From NCBI GenBank assembly GCA_022835595.1, contig BQUP01000011.1, forward strand, positions 439,319 to 503,318: a DNA stretch of 64,000 nucleotides. The letters are read 5' to 3'. The translations under genes and the position numbers were made by a program. The notes beneath the pieces were generated by a model. The model ran no database searches, was not told the origin of the DNA, and worked only from the letters and a program-made list of their open reading frames with translations. Source of the stretch: Cystobasidium ongulense. Its lineage: Eukaryota > Basidiomycota > Cystobasidiomycetes > Cystobasidiales > Cystobasidiaceae. Numbering within the stretch: position 1 is the first letter of the stretch; every line of letters begins with the position of its first letter. Positions 46,052 through 57,678 of the stretch are shown piece after piece.

Positions 46052-48372
46052 CTAAACAGTTGATCTAGCGGATTCTTGCTCCGTTTCAGTTTCTCCTCCT
46101 GTATCATTGTCGCGAAGTAATCTATGCTTGGTGGTTTCACCATCTGTATCATTTCCATCAAGGCCAGGGTTATGATGCACTGTACCAGCATGAGATTCGA
46201 TATCGATAGTAGCATTGGCAAGACCACCAACACGAGGCTGTCGTTGAAGTTCGCTGATCGGGCGGGGTGGTCTTCGCAGAGGTTTGAGGCGTCGGCGCGT
46301 AACCTGGAAGAAGGTGGGAACGAGCATTCGAATTCAGCGCTGATCTTTCGTAATCTCTACTCTTTGTATCCTTCTGAAGACAACTTACCATAACTGGAGC
46401 ACTACTCTTTTGTATCAAGTAATGGGAAGTGCTGCCTAGGATGATACCCTTTAGCCTGCTCAACCCTCTTGAGCCGATAATGACGAGTGTAGGGGCGACA
46501 TAGTCTATCAGATCAATGAGCATATGTCTAGCGTTCTTTGCGTGGATAGCTTGGCATTTGACGCGGACGTGCAGGCGAGTTCTTTCAAGAAGTGCAGTGG
46601 CTGAGTCAGGAGAAGAAATGGAAGGTTTGTCAGTCGGCTGATGCTGTAAAAAATAACGAAAGGCTGCGTATGCGAGAATTAACCTACCTTCTCGCGAGAG
46701 CTGCATGGCTCGCGTTTGTCGCTCTTGTTGACTTCGGATCTTGAGCGTCTTGTCGTGACTGTGGCCATCCTCCGGGTCCACTGCAGACAAAGATATTGCA
46801 AAGCTCAGCAAGATAGCTTGCACGACTTGGAAACCGTGAATCAGAGCACTCACGTTTTGAATCCGTCTCCATGACAGTAACGAAGAGCAATTCATCTCCA
46901 CTTCTTAGAACAGTTCCAATAGCCCATTCTATAGCATAATAAGATTCCTCTGATAAATCAGAAGCAACAACATAAGTTTTACCTCTTCTCTTCTTTCTAA
47001 TACCTTGAGCAGTTTTATTAATTCTATCTTCTATAGTAATAGGTGCAGATGAATTTGCTTGTTGACCACTTTCTAATAATGTTATATTACCAGGTTCTTG
47101 TACGTATGCAATTGGATCTCCATGTGTTAATGTTATAGAACATCTGTTACGTTCGTATTTTGGCCTGGTCGCTATTAAAGGAATTTCGCTTTTGACTGTA
47201 CCACCCCTGCCCCTTCCGTTTCGTGTTGTACCAGGAGGAGTGTTCGCCCCTGAAGAAAGTCCGGATTTTGCTGCTTCGAACGAGACTGATGAGTTGCGTG
47301 CTACAGCTGCTGGGGTCGATCTTGAAGTAGAGAGAGGCGCAAAAGGTGATGCGGGTGATTTGACCAAATTAGGCCATTGCTCTTGCGGTCCTTCCGATTC
47401 ATCGTTGTAGTACATTGCATCTGGATCATCGTCTCCGTAACCAGACAGCAGAGCAGGTTTGGAATTCAATAATTCAGCTGCTGTCAAGGAGCCTGCATTT
47501 GCTTCCGTGTTTGCTAATACCGTTGGGTCGAGGTCATCATCGTCGTCGTTGGAGTAGTAATCATCTCCTTCATCGGTGTCACTTCCATGATGATACTCAT
47601 CATGTGTCGGTTCTTCGTATTCGCTGTCAGAGGTAGGCCCACGTGTTGATGATCCTGTGATACTCTCAGAGGTATTGCTGGGAGATAGGCCTGATCGGGC
47701 GCTTTCTGGTGAAGTAGGAGAAGTGGTTGAAGCCTTGGACGATGCAGTGGTTGGAGTGCGCTGTTCACTATCGCTATCATCACCTGCGTCGTGTTCGTCT
47801 GAGTCATAGTATGCATTCCTAGGTGCGCCTTTGCCAGCTTGAGGACCACCGGCATTGACGACGGTTAAGCGAGTTCTAGGCGCTGTTCTCGCTGTTTTAG
47901 GGGATGCGTCTGAAGATGGTGCTGCACTGCTGCTTGAAATGGAGGATGAGAGTCTGTTGTCACTCTTTGCGTTCGCATTTGTCGATGCCGTGCCGGAGGA
48001 TGAAGCCAGTCGCGATGAGACAGCTTCCCCATCTGATTCCGCTTCAGAGACGTTGGCGGATGAGGTAGCACCAGCATATTCGTTTTCGGACTGTGATCCT
48101 TTGCGAGCATGTCTCTTCCAAGGCCGTCTATGTCGTCGCTTTGTGGTTTCTTTATCGTCGTCGCTTTTATACGATTGACGACCTGCATAAGGCGATGGAC
48201 TGCGAGGCTGCGTGTTGGAACTTGATGATGATCCACCACCAGTCAAGCTAGAGAAGAGCGAGCGCGACTTTCGCTCACTCCCATCCTCGTGCAGGTCATC
48301 CTTGCTGCTGCTCCCGCCAGAGAACGAGAACGACGGCAGCTTGAAGGACGACATCGAGTATCGTCTGGCCAT
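46052..48372 (-). CDS. Universal stress protein (Usp) domain protein, 691 aa
   Basis: A large disordered N-terminus (about residues 1-440, S/D/E-rich with SDSE-type acidic runs and likely phosphorylation sites) precedes a UspA-like nucleotide-binding fold. Exons: 48372..46854, 46780..46688, 46600..46389, 46303..46052. The Usp domain starts KTYVVASDLSEESYYAIEWA and has the P-loop-like ending VIIGSRGLSRLKGIILGSTSHYLIQ (G-x2-G-x9-G-S type), so ATP binding is plausible. The domain is interrupted by three introns. The ATG at 48372 has a strong context (CCACCATGG). A 45-nt leader intron (48436-48392) is likely. Fungal proteins of this design are known but little studied. Role in stress is inferred from the family only. 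Confidence 0.88.
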
Positions 48373-49257
48373 GGTGGATGCCACGCATAAGCTGAGGATA
48401 TAAATGCAGCACAAAGCAAAGGCAAGCAAGACTCACCCGCTATCCTTGTCAGTCTGTCGTGTGTTTGTGTCGCGTCGATCTGACTTCGCCAAAGAGAAGA
48501 AGAAGAATGGCTTGGCCAGCGAGCGAGCAATGTGCGCTCTTTCATCCCGGACCAACTCGATAATCGCAGATTGAATGGAATTGTTAGAGGAACACGACAG
48601 AGTAAAGGCTATCTGACATACAGGCGGTCTTTACCTGCTTTCGCTGTGCTTCTTCACCATCAAGCAGCAGTGAGCTGCAAGTGGCGGCCGTTGTCAGATC
48701 TAACGAGTAATGCAATCTATATCGCTCATTGTATACTTGCAGCTCACTGCTGCTGGACAGGTGCACAACGACGACATTGTCCAGCTCTCGGTGCTACCCG
48801 ACACACTTCCTGATTTGTATTGTCCGAGAGATGCGGCACCCGTGGCCAATACGATATATCAGACAGCCAGACTAGTACACAGCCAGGTGCGATTCACACT
48901 GACGTCGAAAGAACGAGTGAAGTTCAGTAATCATTGCACGTCCGATGTTCATCCGATTCCTCTTGTCAAAGAGAGGCAACGGCAGTAAAGAAACCCAAAT
49001 GCAAATTACGTGAAGAAAAAGCATACACTCAAAGGAAAGAACAAAGCATTTTTCGACAAGTTTGGATATGCTACTATACAAATTGGCACTCTGGCAGAGA
49101 AGAAGAGGAGAGGACGAATGTCCGATATCTCAGATAAACATTGATTCCGTCCACTTGTCCCTCCACCTATGCTTCGGCTGATGGATATCGGTAACAAACA
49201 AGTTTTTCTGTTGACCTTTGTGACATGCGATGAGTATGAATATTTAGACAGGATGAT
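48373..49257. other. Intergenic region with a 20-bp inverted repeat
   Basis: Holds the promoter and leader of the Usp gene and the 3' flank of isocitrate lyase. The notable structure is the inverted repeat listed separately. No gene was recognised. Confidence 0.45.
48663..48754. repeat. Perfect 20-bp inverted repeat, 52-bp spacer
   Basis: The arm 48663-48682 (AGCAGCAGTGAGCTGCAAGT) is the exact reverse complement of 48735-48754. In RNA it would form a 20-bp stem with a 52-nt loop. It lies about 300-380 bp upstream of the Usp start codon. Confidence 0.85.
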
Positions 49258-51529
49258 TTATACCTTTTTAGTAGGAACTCCAAATTGGCTTTCCGTGACT
49301 CCTTTACCCATAGCAGCGGTAGAAGATACACCACCAGTGACAGTTTTCAATAACCCATCCACATATTCCGCTCCAGACCATTTCTGATGCATCAGAACAT
49401 CTGTACCAATTTCTCTTTCTTTACGTTGGATTAAAGTAACGTAGGCTTGCATTCCTTCTTTCGCGAATGCTTGTGCGAATTGATCTGATATCATTGCGTT
49501 GGAATGCAGACCAGCGAGCTAAACCGAAAGAAAATCATTGAATACATTAGCTCTGACTCCTTCGAGTTTATGAGGGATGAGCGGACTCACAGTAATAAAC
49601 TGCCACACGAAACCAAGCTTGCCCAATGCCCAAACATAATCTCTCATTTCCTTCTCTTCCATACCAGCTGCGTCCCAATTGAAAGAAGGAGACAGGTTAT
49701 AGGCTAGCCATTTCCTTGGGTGTACTGCTTTGACTCCATCAGAGAATTCTTTCGCTTGTTTAAGAATAGGTTTAGCGGTTTCCATCCAAATAGCGTCGCA
49801 GTAAGGGGCATAGTAGACAGCTCGATTTATACAAGTTTGCGTTCCTCCGGCCATTCTGTAGAATCCTTCTCGCGTCCTTGGTCCATCCCAATCCCAGAAT
49901 ATTCCAGCGTTGAACTCTCTCTTGGCCATTTTGGCGGCTTTGGCATGCGAGACATGTGCACTTCGTTTAAGGTAATCGTTGATCTTATCCGTAGAGACAC
50001 CCTTCTTCTTCAACTCGGCAGCTATAGCGTCTCCATACAGCGATAGACCAGCTTTTGCGATCCAGTCATCTTCAACAGCTTGTAGCTCATCTCCAGTCTT
50101 TCCAGATTTTTCCGCCTTTGTCATAACTTCGACTAGGGGATCTAAATTTTCATTTGTACTACCTAGAATAAAAGCATGATCTCTCTCATCTACATTGGTA
50201 GAAATAAGGGTAGCAGCCTCTGCATCTGTTCTACAGACGATGAGATTTTCAACTCCCATTATGTCGTATTGTAGTCTGATGGCAATGAGTCGATTGATGT
50301 GTTCTGAAATTGGAACGAGAACTTTTCCTGCCATGTGACCACATTTCTTTGTTCCTGGTGCTTGATCTTCAATGTGAATACCAGCTGCTCCCTTTTCAAC
50401 AAAAAGCTTGGTGAGCTTCATGACGGCTGTGAGACCTCCATGGCCAGTATCAGCATCGGCGATGATGGGTCGGAGGTCTATTGAAACACTTTATCAGTAT
50501 TGGTGAGCTATCAAGGTAGGGCTGCATATGCTCACAGTCAACATAAGGAACCTCCGCTCGCTGCTTGGCAGACATGTTGCTTCTAGCTTCACGTTGTTTC
50601 CGGTCATGGAAGAGCTGAGCCATGAAGAGGTGCTCCACTTTGTTGGGTACCTGAAGGACAGAATTATATTAGTGATGAAGCATCGTATGTAACTGAGCAT
50701 AAGTTGTCGCTCACGGTATTGTAAGGGCTATACAGTGTAAAGGGATAAAGTCAGTTTCGTGCAAGGTTCCTCGGCATCTGAAAGAAAACCCACTAGTCTA
50801 ATCCAGTGAAAGAGATCGTCAGTATAATACGCAAGATCATCGCTTTGTGTACGTTACTCACCTGCTAGATCTGGACCAGGCTCATTGGTTGAACTGGCGG
50901 TACTAGAGCACTGCCAGCCTGATACATAGACGGTTTCGAGGTACTTTGCCATCTGCGAGACTTGTACTGGGTCGAGGCTGCGAAGACCAGAGTACGCATG
51001 GTCAGTCGGATCATATGAAGACACATAAAAATGCAAGGTTATAATCTAAGTGACTCACGCGCCATAAGTATGCGAAGGTGTCCCATTCTTTGCATGTTCA
51101 GAGAGGAGGTTGTGCAGTTTCTTGCCCTGGACCGCAGAGGGGTACGAGATTGGAATAGTACCTCTCTTGCTGACTACTTGTTCTGCGGTGTATGGTCTGA
51201 CGAGCCCTTCGAAACGTGGGGACTGGAGGTGGAAGTGTGGGGGAGTGCGTTACGGAGGTGGATGGGAGATGGTGGAGGGAGGAAAGCAAGGAAGGAAAGC
51301 AAATGAATGAAGGACAGTCAGCAATGGACAAGTCATGCACTAGCATAGTAGCAGTCTTGCGTGCTCTCAATGCTCATGTAGGGTAGACATCAAAGAAGCC
51401 GGAGCCCGGAAAAGCCGAGGAGAAAGTTGTGACCTCCGACGCTGCACTCACCTTCCACCATTCCTTGACGGCCTCTACCTCTTGCTTGAAGAGCTTGTCC
51501 TCTTGGGCGACTAGATTGGATTGCGACAT
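49258..51529 (-). CDS. ICL1: Isocitrate lyase, 545 aa
   Basis: First enzyme of the glyoxylate bypass, cleaving isocitrate to succinate and glyoxylate; needed for growth on acetate and fatty acids. Exons: 51529..51452, 51222..51059, 50977..50862, 50797..50794 (4 nt), 50727..50715 (13 nt), 50650..50536, 50477..49591, 49518..49258. Only with the 4-nt ACTA and 13-nt exons does the conserved run [17 protein letters not shown] appear with the frame intact. The catalytic loop [18 protein letters not shown], the substrate segment [11 protein letters not shown] and the C-terminal VTESQF are present. GVPTKKV after VTESQF is a short extension whose last residues are not a typical PTS1. The first intron (229 nt) is long for this genome. 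Identity is certain. Confidence 0.96.
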
Positions 51530-52282
51530 GCTGATGTGTTGTGTTGGGGTGTAGGGTGGAAAGAAGTGTGCGAGACTATCCAGATGTCTTCGTTTGAGTG
51601 GATGGAATGACGAGTCCGCCGGTCCTTGGTTTCCTCGGGTACCCGGTAGTGATCTGCACTCGATGTTGCTCTTGAGCGGGGGGAGGGCCAGAGAGAGTAA
51701 TGGCCACTACTGCTCTATAGTAGACTGCTACTGTCTAGTAATGTGTCCAGGTGAAAGCAGAAGAAAGCAGCATCCTCCGGCTCAATGCTCCTCACATCCG
51801 CATATCCAAGCATCCATCCTCGACGGAGCCCCCTGATCGAGGTGACTCGCTCCCGCAGGAAGGACCCGGAGCGGTCACCCTCTCATTTCACGCCACACCA
51901 AGTACCCGGCGCTGGCCTCTTCCGGGTTGTTCCTTGCGGGGGCTGGATCGACCCTTCCTCCGAGGCAGCCGGCGTCCTCCATCGACAGCGACTGCTCCTT
52001 CCGGGTGCAGTCAATGGGATACGACGCTCATTGGCCTCACTCAAGTCCGAACTATGTCATTGCTTCATAGCTGTTGAACGGAATTATTCCAACAAGGTTC
52101 AACTTGTCCGTCTATTTCTCTAACTAGTATCTTCAAGCATTCAAGCAAGTCTTTACCAGCAAGGTAGTTGTATGTAAATGTGTAAAGGACAACAACAAAA
52201 CTTAGGCATTCACTCAATTGAGGCTATTTGAAACTGAAAACTTTCGAAAACTGATCTGCACTTCTAACCGATTATTTTACTT
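51530..52282. promoter_or_regulatory. Isocitrate lyase promoter with five CCGGGT/ACCCGG motifs
   Basis: Upstream of the isocitrate lyase start. The hexamer occurs at 51641-51646, 51864-51869, 51904-51909, 51922-51927 and 52001-52006, on both strands. About 0.2 copies would be expected by chance over the 366 bp. CGG-containing repeats fit zinc-cluster activators such as the acetate/carbon-source regulators (FacB, Cat8), so these are candidate operators. The motif as such is not an exact known consensus. Confidence 0.6.
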
Positions 52283-55200
52283 TCACAAGACACCACCAAA
52301 CACATCTCTAGCATATTCCGACAATCCATTCTTTCCCATTCTAGAACTAGTCTCCTTCCCTTCATTTCCATCTTCAATATCATTATTCCCAAATCCTCTC
52401 AAGAAATGCATTTCAAACCCTTCTCCATCACTAGGTAGACAATTCAAACTATTGATATTATGTTTATTGTTATTATTGAAATTATCAGGTACTAATCCTA
52501 GACTTTTTGATACTGCTGCATGTTCAGGTGATGACAACAAGAATGGCCTAGACGGAGAACTTGAAGATAGATTGTTCGAATAAGTTGAATAGGCTGAGGT
52601 ACCTATCATTCCTAATCCTGCACTCGGTCTTGAACAATTATCAATCTTGAAAATAGAAGATCGATGTGCATGTCTTTTATTTCCACCAAGTTCCTTCTTC
52701 TCTCCCAAACCATCTTTACCAATTCCCATACCTTGAGCAAAAGAGTAGAGTCCACTAGGTAAAGAAGAAGAAGAATTGTCCTTCTTCTCCATCCGCGCTT
52801 GTCCTTGACCTCCGCTACCAATACTATGTTGATGTTGATGAGGAGTAGACATGATAACAGAAGTAGCGAAAGAAGACATTGTAGAATTGGTATTATATCT
52901 ATTAGGAGAAGGAGATCTAGAAGTAGTAATAGAGGAAGTTGCTTTTCTTAAGCCTAATCTTCGGCTATCCCTGCCACCAGGAGAGACTGAAGACATTGAA
53001 ATCAATCGACTTCGTTTAGAAAGTGGTGCTTTCATTTCGAGATCTCCACGCTCAGGCGACGAGTCCAATGATATCCTTTCGCCTTCTTCAGCGTCATCGT
53101 CATCTTCTCCCTCTCCATCATCCTCAGCGGCATTCTCATCATTCTCAAACGCTTCTCCATCACCTCGTTGACCGTTTATAGCGTACTTCCTCTTCATCCC
53201 AATGGGCGTAGAACGACCAGCTGAAGCTTGTGCTCGTAGATAAGTAGCTGATAATTTAGATGGGGCGACCATACGAAGGGGTGATGATTCCGGAGACAAC
53301 GACATTCGAAGTTGAGCAGGTGAAGAAGGTGGAACATCAACGAATCGTAGTGATCTTTTCGTTATTTCTTCTTCTTCCTCTTCCTCTTCTTCTTGTCCTT
53401 GATGATGCATTTCATCTTCTTTATACTGTTCTCCTGTACTATTGCTGGCAGTAGTCTTATAATTAACAAGACTATCTTCATTGAACTGGACATATCCAGA
53501 ATCTTCAGCATACACACTTCCTTCTCCATGCATAGATCTCGACATATCTCTCTCCGCATCATCAACATCAACATTATTATTACCTCCAACACCATATTCC
53601 AAAGGATCAATTGATTCCATAACAGGCGAAGGAGGTGGACTAGAGCTAGCCAAAGCTAATAACTGCATAGCAGCTTCTTGATACGTTTTCGTGAGTTGAA
53701 CAACTGCTTTAGGTATACCTTGCTGTGCTTCTTTATTATCCTCTTTCGATTGGCCCGCGATAATAGCAGCTGATTTCTTCTTGCTTGATTTGCTAGCCGT
53801 ACTGGACGATTCGGTACTGACATTGGTAGACTTTTTCTTACCCTCTTTACGACGCCGTGTCTTTGACAGTGTCGCCGCTGCTTCTACTACGCTTTGTGTA
53901 GTCTCCAAAGCTGGTCTCTGTACAATACCCGACGTTCCTGCAAGAGGAACAGTTGGAGCGGGTACATGCTGAATAGAAGGTGCATTCTGTTGCTGTCGCG
54001 CTTGCATCGAAATATGCATAGGTGCAGGCTGTAGCACATTAGAGACAGGGATTTGATGTTCCGCAATGGGCGTAGAGTCCGGTACAGAAAGGTAATAATA
54101 CGGTGTAGGAGGCTGTTGTTGCGATTGTTGTGTACTGTTTGAAGTAGCATGTCCATGAGCGTACACAGGCGCGGGATGAGCAAGAGGTGTATTTTGCTGT
54201 TGCTGATGTTGCTGATAATGCTGATGAAGTGGTTGATTCGACTGCGTCCACGCTTGCATACCTTGCGGAGTAGGTGGGATATAGATCGTCATTCCATTGG
54301 CCGAAGCAGGTCGAGTATTCGCAATGACACCATTCTGCGGCGCTGAAGACTGCTGTAACCCATTAGCAAAGCGTACTGGTGCCACAGCTGGACGCGCATA
54401 GTTGGCTTGAGCATGCATGGCTGAGTTCTCATTGGAGTTGGCCATGACCATTTGAGGTGCATGTCGAGGAGTATGCTCTCGGCTAAGCGGCACAGCTTGA
54501 GGAATGGGAGCCGACACGCTGCGCTGTAACGAAGGAGCATGATGTACGGAAGGAGGAGGGGCGAGGAAAGGTTGCTGTAATAGGGGTACAGTCTGTAGTA
54601 TTCTTGCATGTTGTATTGGCTGTACTGGATTCTGCGATTGCGCTTGTTGTACATGAGATGCATAAACGGGTTGTTGCTGTTGATGTTCAAAAGATCCACC
54701 GATGGGACTAACAGAGGGAGTATAATGCATGTGTCCCTGATGTTGTTGAATATGCGAAGAAAATTCAGGCTGAGAGGGAGATCTTTGATAATGTCTCGCT
54801 TCTGACGCAACGCCGGGTGGAAGTGAATACGCAGGGTATACGAGCGTATAAGAAGGTTGATGACCAGCATCGCCTTCTGCGTAGGCAGATTCTCCGTAAT
54901 TGGTGGGAGGTTGCAAGTAAGTCATCTGCTGGGCAGGATTGTCAAGCGGTACGTTCGAGAAGCCATTTTGAGGATGTTGCATTGATTCGCTTGTTGCGTA
55001 TGGTACGTGCGACAATGGAATAGATTGCTGTTGCTGTTGCTGAGGATGCTTATGTGATTCTTCCTGCCATTCTTGCTGCTCTTGCAGGACATAAGGTTGA
55101 TGTGGCGCATGCGAAAACGAAACGCTAATTTCCGATGCATTAAAGCTTTCATCGCCATGATCATTCTCATCTTCGTGCCCAGTACTTCTCAAACGGTTTC

Positions 55201-56395
55201 CAGCAGCCTCAGCGGCTTCAGCGGCTTCAATAAGACCCAATTCCTCTTCTACGGTCGTTCCTTTTCGTTTTGCTCGTTTCTCAGCTCGATTTTTAGCTGC
55301 CCATCGACGTTTACTCTCTAATGTCCGCTTATGACGTTCAGCTTCGTCTTTTGGTCGATTTGCATCTATTCGAAACATAAACTACTCAGTCTTGAAATCA
55401 AAAATGCCAATAATGAACGTTTCGGACTCACCATTATCCCATCTCGTACGTCTAGGTTGAAGATTCAATGGGATACCATGCTTGTTAGATAAATGTCTCC
55501 TCCAAATACTTCTAGCATGTTTACCACCATAACTTTTATCACAAAAAGGACAAGGATAAATAGCTTCACCCGTATCTGGATCTAGAGTAGGTTGGGCTTC
55601 AATCTGAGAAACTGAAGAAAAACGAGCAGTTAGTTCTGGATCTTCATCTATTTCTTCATCTTCTTCTTGGTATGATGGTGTGTCGGGACCGGAAATAGGA
55701 CCCCCTCCTTTGTAGCTGCCTTCTGACTTTTGGTGTTGCACTTCAATAGTTGCGCTTCGGTCTCGCTTGGAAGGGAGCTTCTTCGCTTGAGCTGGAGATG
55801 CAGCGCGCGCTCGTGCTTGGGTTGTTGGGTGTGCAGATGCATGTGAAGAAGAGGCAGTCACGGTGCTCGTATTCGGCGCCAATCCTTTAGATGAAGAAGT
55901 CGAGGCCACAGGATAGTGGTGATGGATGGGCAGGGAGTTGTCGGCCGAAGCTGGTTCACGGTAATAACATGACGAGGAAGGAGGTTGTGAATAGTAGGTA
56001 TTCGATTGTTGTTGTTGTGGGTGTGGAGGTTGAGAATACGTGAGAGGTGCAGAGGACGAAGAATGAAATTGTTGGTGATGCAGTTGTTGATGCGATTGTT
56101 GATGCGATCGTGCAGGTGCAGATGAGGAAGGAGTCCACACAGGGTGTGATGAAGCAGCGTTTATGGGAGCATCGCGAGCCATTGACGAGTCATGTTGAGA
56201 GTGTGATAGGACATGATGAGATTGTTGTTTTAGAGCGTATTCAGCCGCATTTGATGGAGATGGACGTCGTTGTTGATGCCAAAAGTCCGGGAGCGGCACC
56301 GCGACAGGGAGTGTTTGAGTGCGGTAGGTGGATGAGGCAGGAGCATTGGATGCAGTGTTTGACGGAGCAGTAGCGTGCAATGCAGTGGGTGCCAT
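52283..56395 (-). CDS. Q-rich zinc-finger regulator, basidiomycete type, 1348 aa
   Basis: Probable DNA-binding regulator. Two exons, 56395..55432 and 55365..52283. The single C2H2-like finger is YPCPFCDKSYGGKHARSIWRR followed by HLSNKHGIPLN, and then a conserved basic block RRTRWDND|ANRPKDEAERHKRTLESKRRWAAKNRAEKRAKR, split by the intron at Asp. The finger-plus-basic-block layout resembles uncharacterised basidiomycete proteins. The rest is low complexity: Q/H-rich before residue 600, then S-rich, with acidic runs (EEEEEEEE near residue 640; EDDGEGEDDDDAEEGE) and N-rich C-terminus. DNA binding is inferred from the finger and basic block. No partner is known; the start is the first ATG of the open exon. 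Confidence 0.8.
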
Positions 56396-57678
56396 TATCG
56401 CAACGAAGCCATCAAGCGGTGTAATTGATGTCGAGATTGCGTATGGTTGTGTTCATGCGATTGCGCCGACAGTTGATGGAACAACAAGACGATGAGCAGC
56501 AGGATCAATGGGCCACCACGATATATGTCGATGTAGAGGATGGTTATACAGTATCCGTAGTAAATTAGAGTCGTACAGTGTTGTATTGGTTGATTGAATA
56601 TCACCGTAGCGCGCGAAGGCACGAGTAAACAGGCAGGCGGACAAGAGAAAGCGAGCATGCCTCAGCTTTGAGCGACCCCAGAAAGAGAGAGAGAGAGCGA
56701 AACACATACCGACGTTGCTGCGTCTCAATGCTGCAGTGCATGTCTTCCTCGTCCCTCCAGCCATGTCATCGTCGCAGTTGTCGTCCAGCAGACCTCACTC
56801 TCTCCGTCCTCGTCTGCAAACATGCTTGCTTCGACGACGCGACTGGGCCAAATACTGATCACGTGACTAATTGGAGCATCAGGCAGTTCAGAGCGTGTGA
56901 TGGTTGAAGCTGTGTATGATAGCTAGACTAGGATGGCAGTATTGAAAGACCTGGCACTTTATTCTCCGTGGGCTTCTGTGCTGTCGTTCTCGCCGCTAGA
57001 CGAGCAGTATCACATCAGCGCAACATGGACTGCGCGCAGGCATTGGGAGTCAGACTGGAAGCTATCTACACGGAATGACAGTACAAGTATAGCCTGTGGA
57101 AGTGGTCAGTGATGGATCGTATATCTGTTGCCTGGACCATTCCGTACCTGGAGTTGCAGCTAGAACACCGGCCCATGAAGACAACTCTCGCATATCATTT
57201 TCACTAAGGTATTTCCACCAATTTCGCTAGAGCAACAAGCAGTTGAAGCTTGCAAAAAGTGAATGCGGATGGTATTCAGACGGCTTGTCTTCACAGTAGT
57301 AAAGCGCACTGTCAGGGTTTCGTTCACTTCTAGGTGGCGCTTAGTCTATGCAAGGTCTGTTCAGTGCCATTGCTCAAACCAGCTAGAGAGAGATGTTAGT
57401 CTGCGTAGTCTGAATAGAATACATCTCCAATGCTGTTAATTACTGAAGGGATTCGTCCATCAGTGCTTGTCGGAAGATTACCGCCACGCCGCTATCAAGC
57501 TGCGCAGTTCCAGCCAGCAAGGCCGTCGTTGCTCTACTCTTCCAGCGACCACCAACCACCAGAGGTGGGAAAAGCTTTCATCTGATTTGCACTCCTACTG
57601 GAAGTCCTATATACCATCTTACAGGCTATCTTGGTCAACCTGCGCTCCATTGGCACAAGAGGTACTCATCGTCAAAGG
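56396..57678. other. Gene-free 1.28 kb between divergent genes
   Basis: Must contain the promoters of the zinc-finger regulator and the Ptm1-type gene. A GA-type microsatellite lies at about 56685-56699. No coding sequence with splice support was found on either strand. Confidence 0.45.

Noticed and set aside
47514-48239. Open frames opposite to and overlapping the Usp protein's disordered N-terminus
   Set aside because: Low-complexity S/D/E codons leave the other frames open by chance; no homology.
53260-54870. Several medium open frames opposite to and within the Q-rich zinc-finger gene
   Set aside because: Shadows of CAG/CAA-type repeats on the coding strand.
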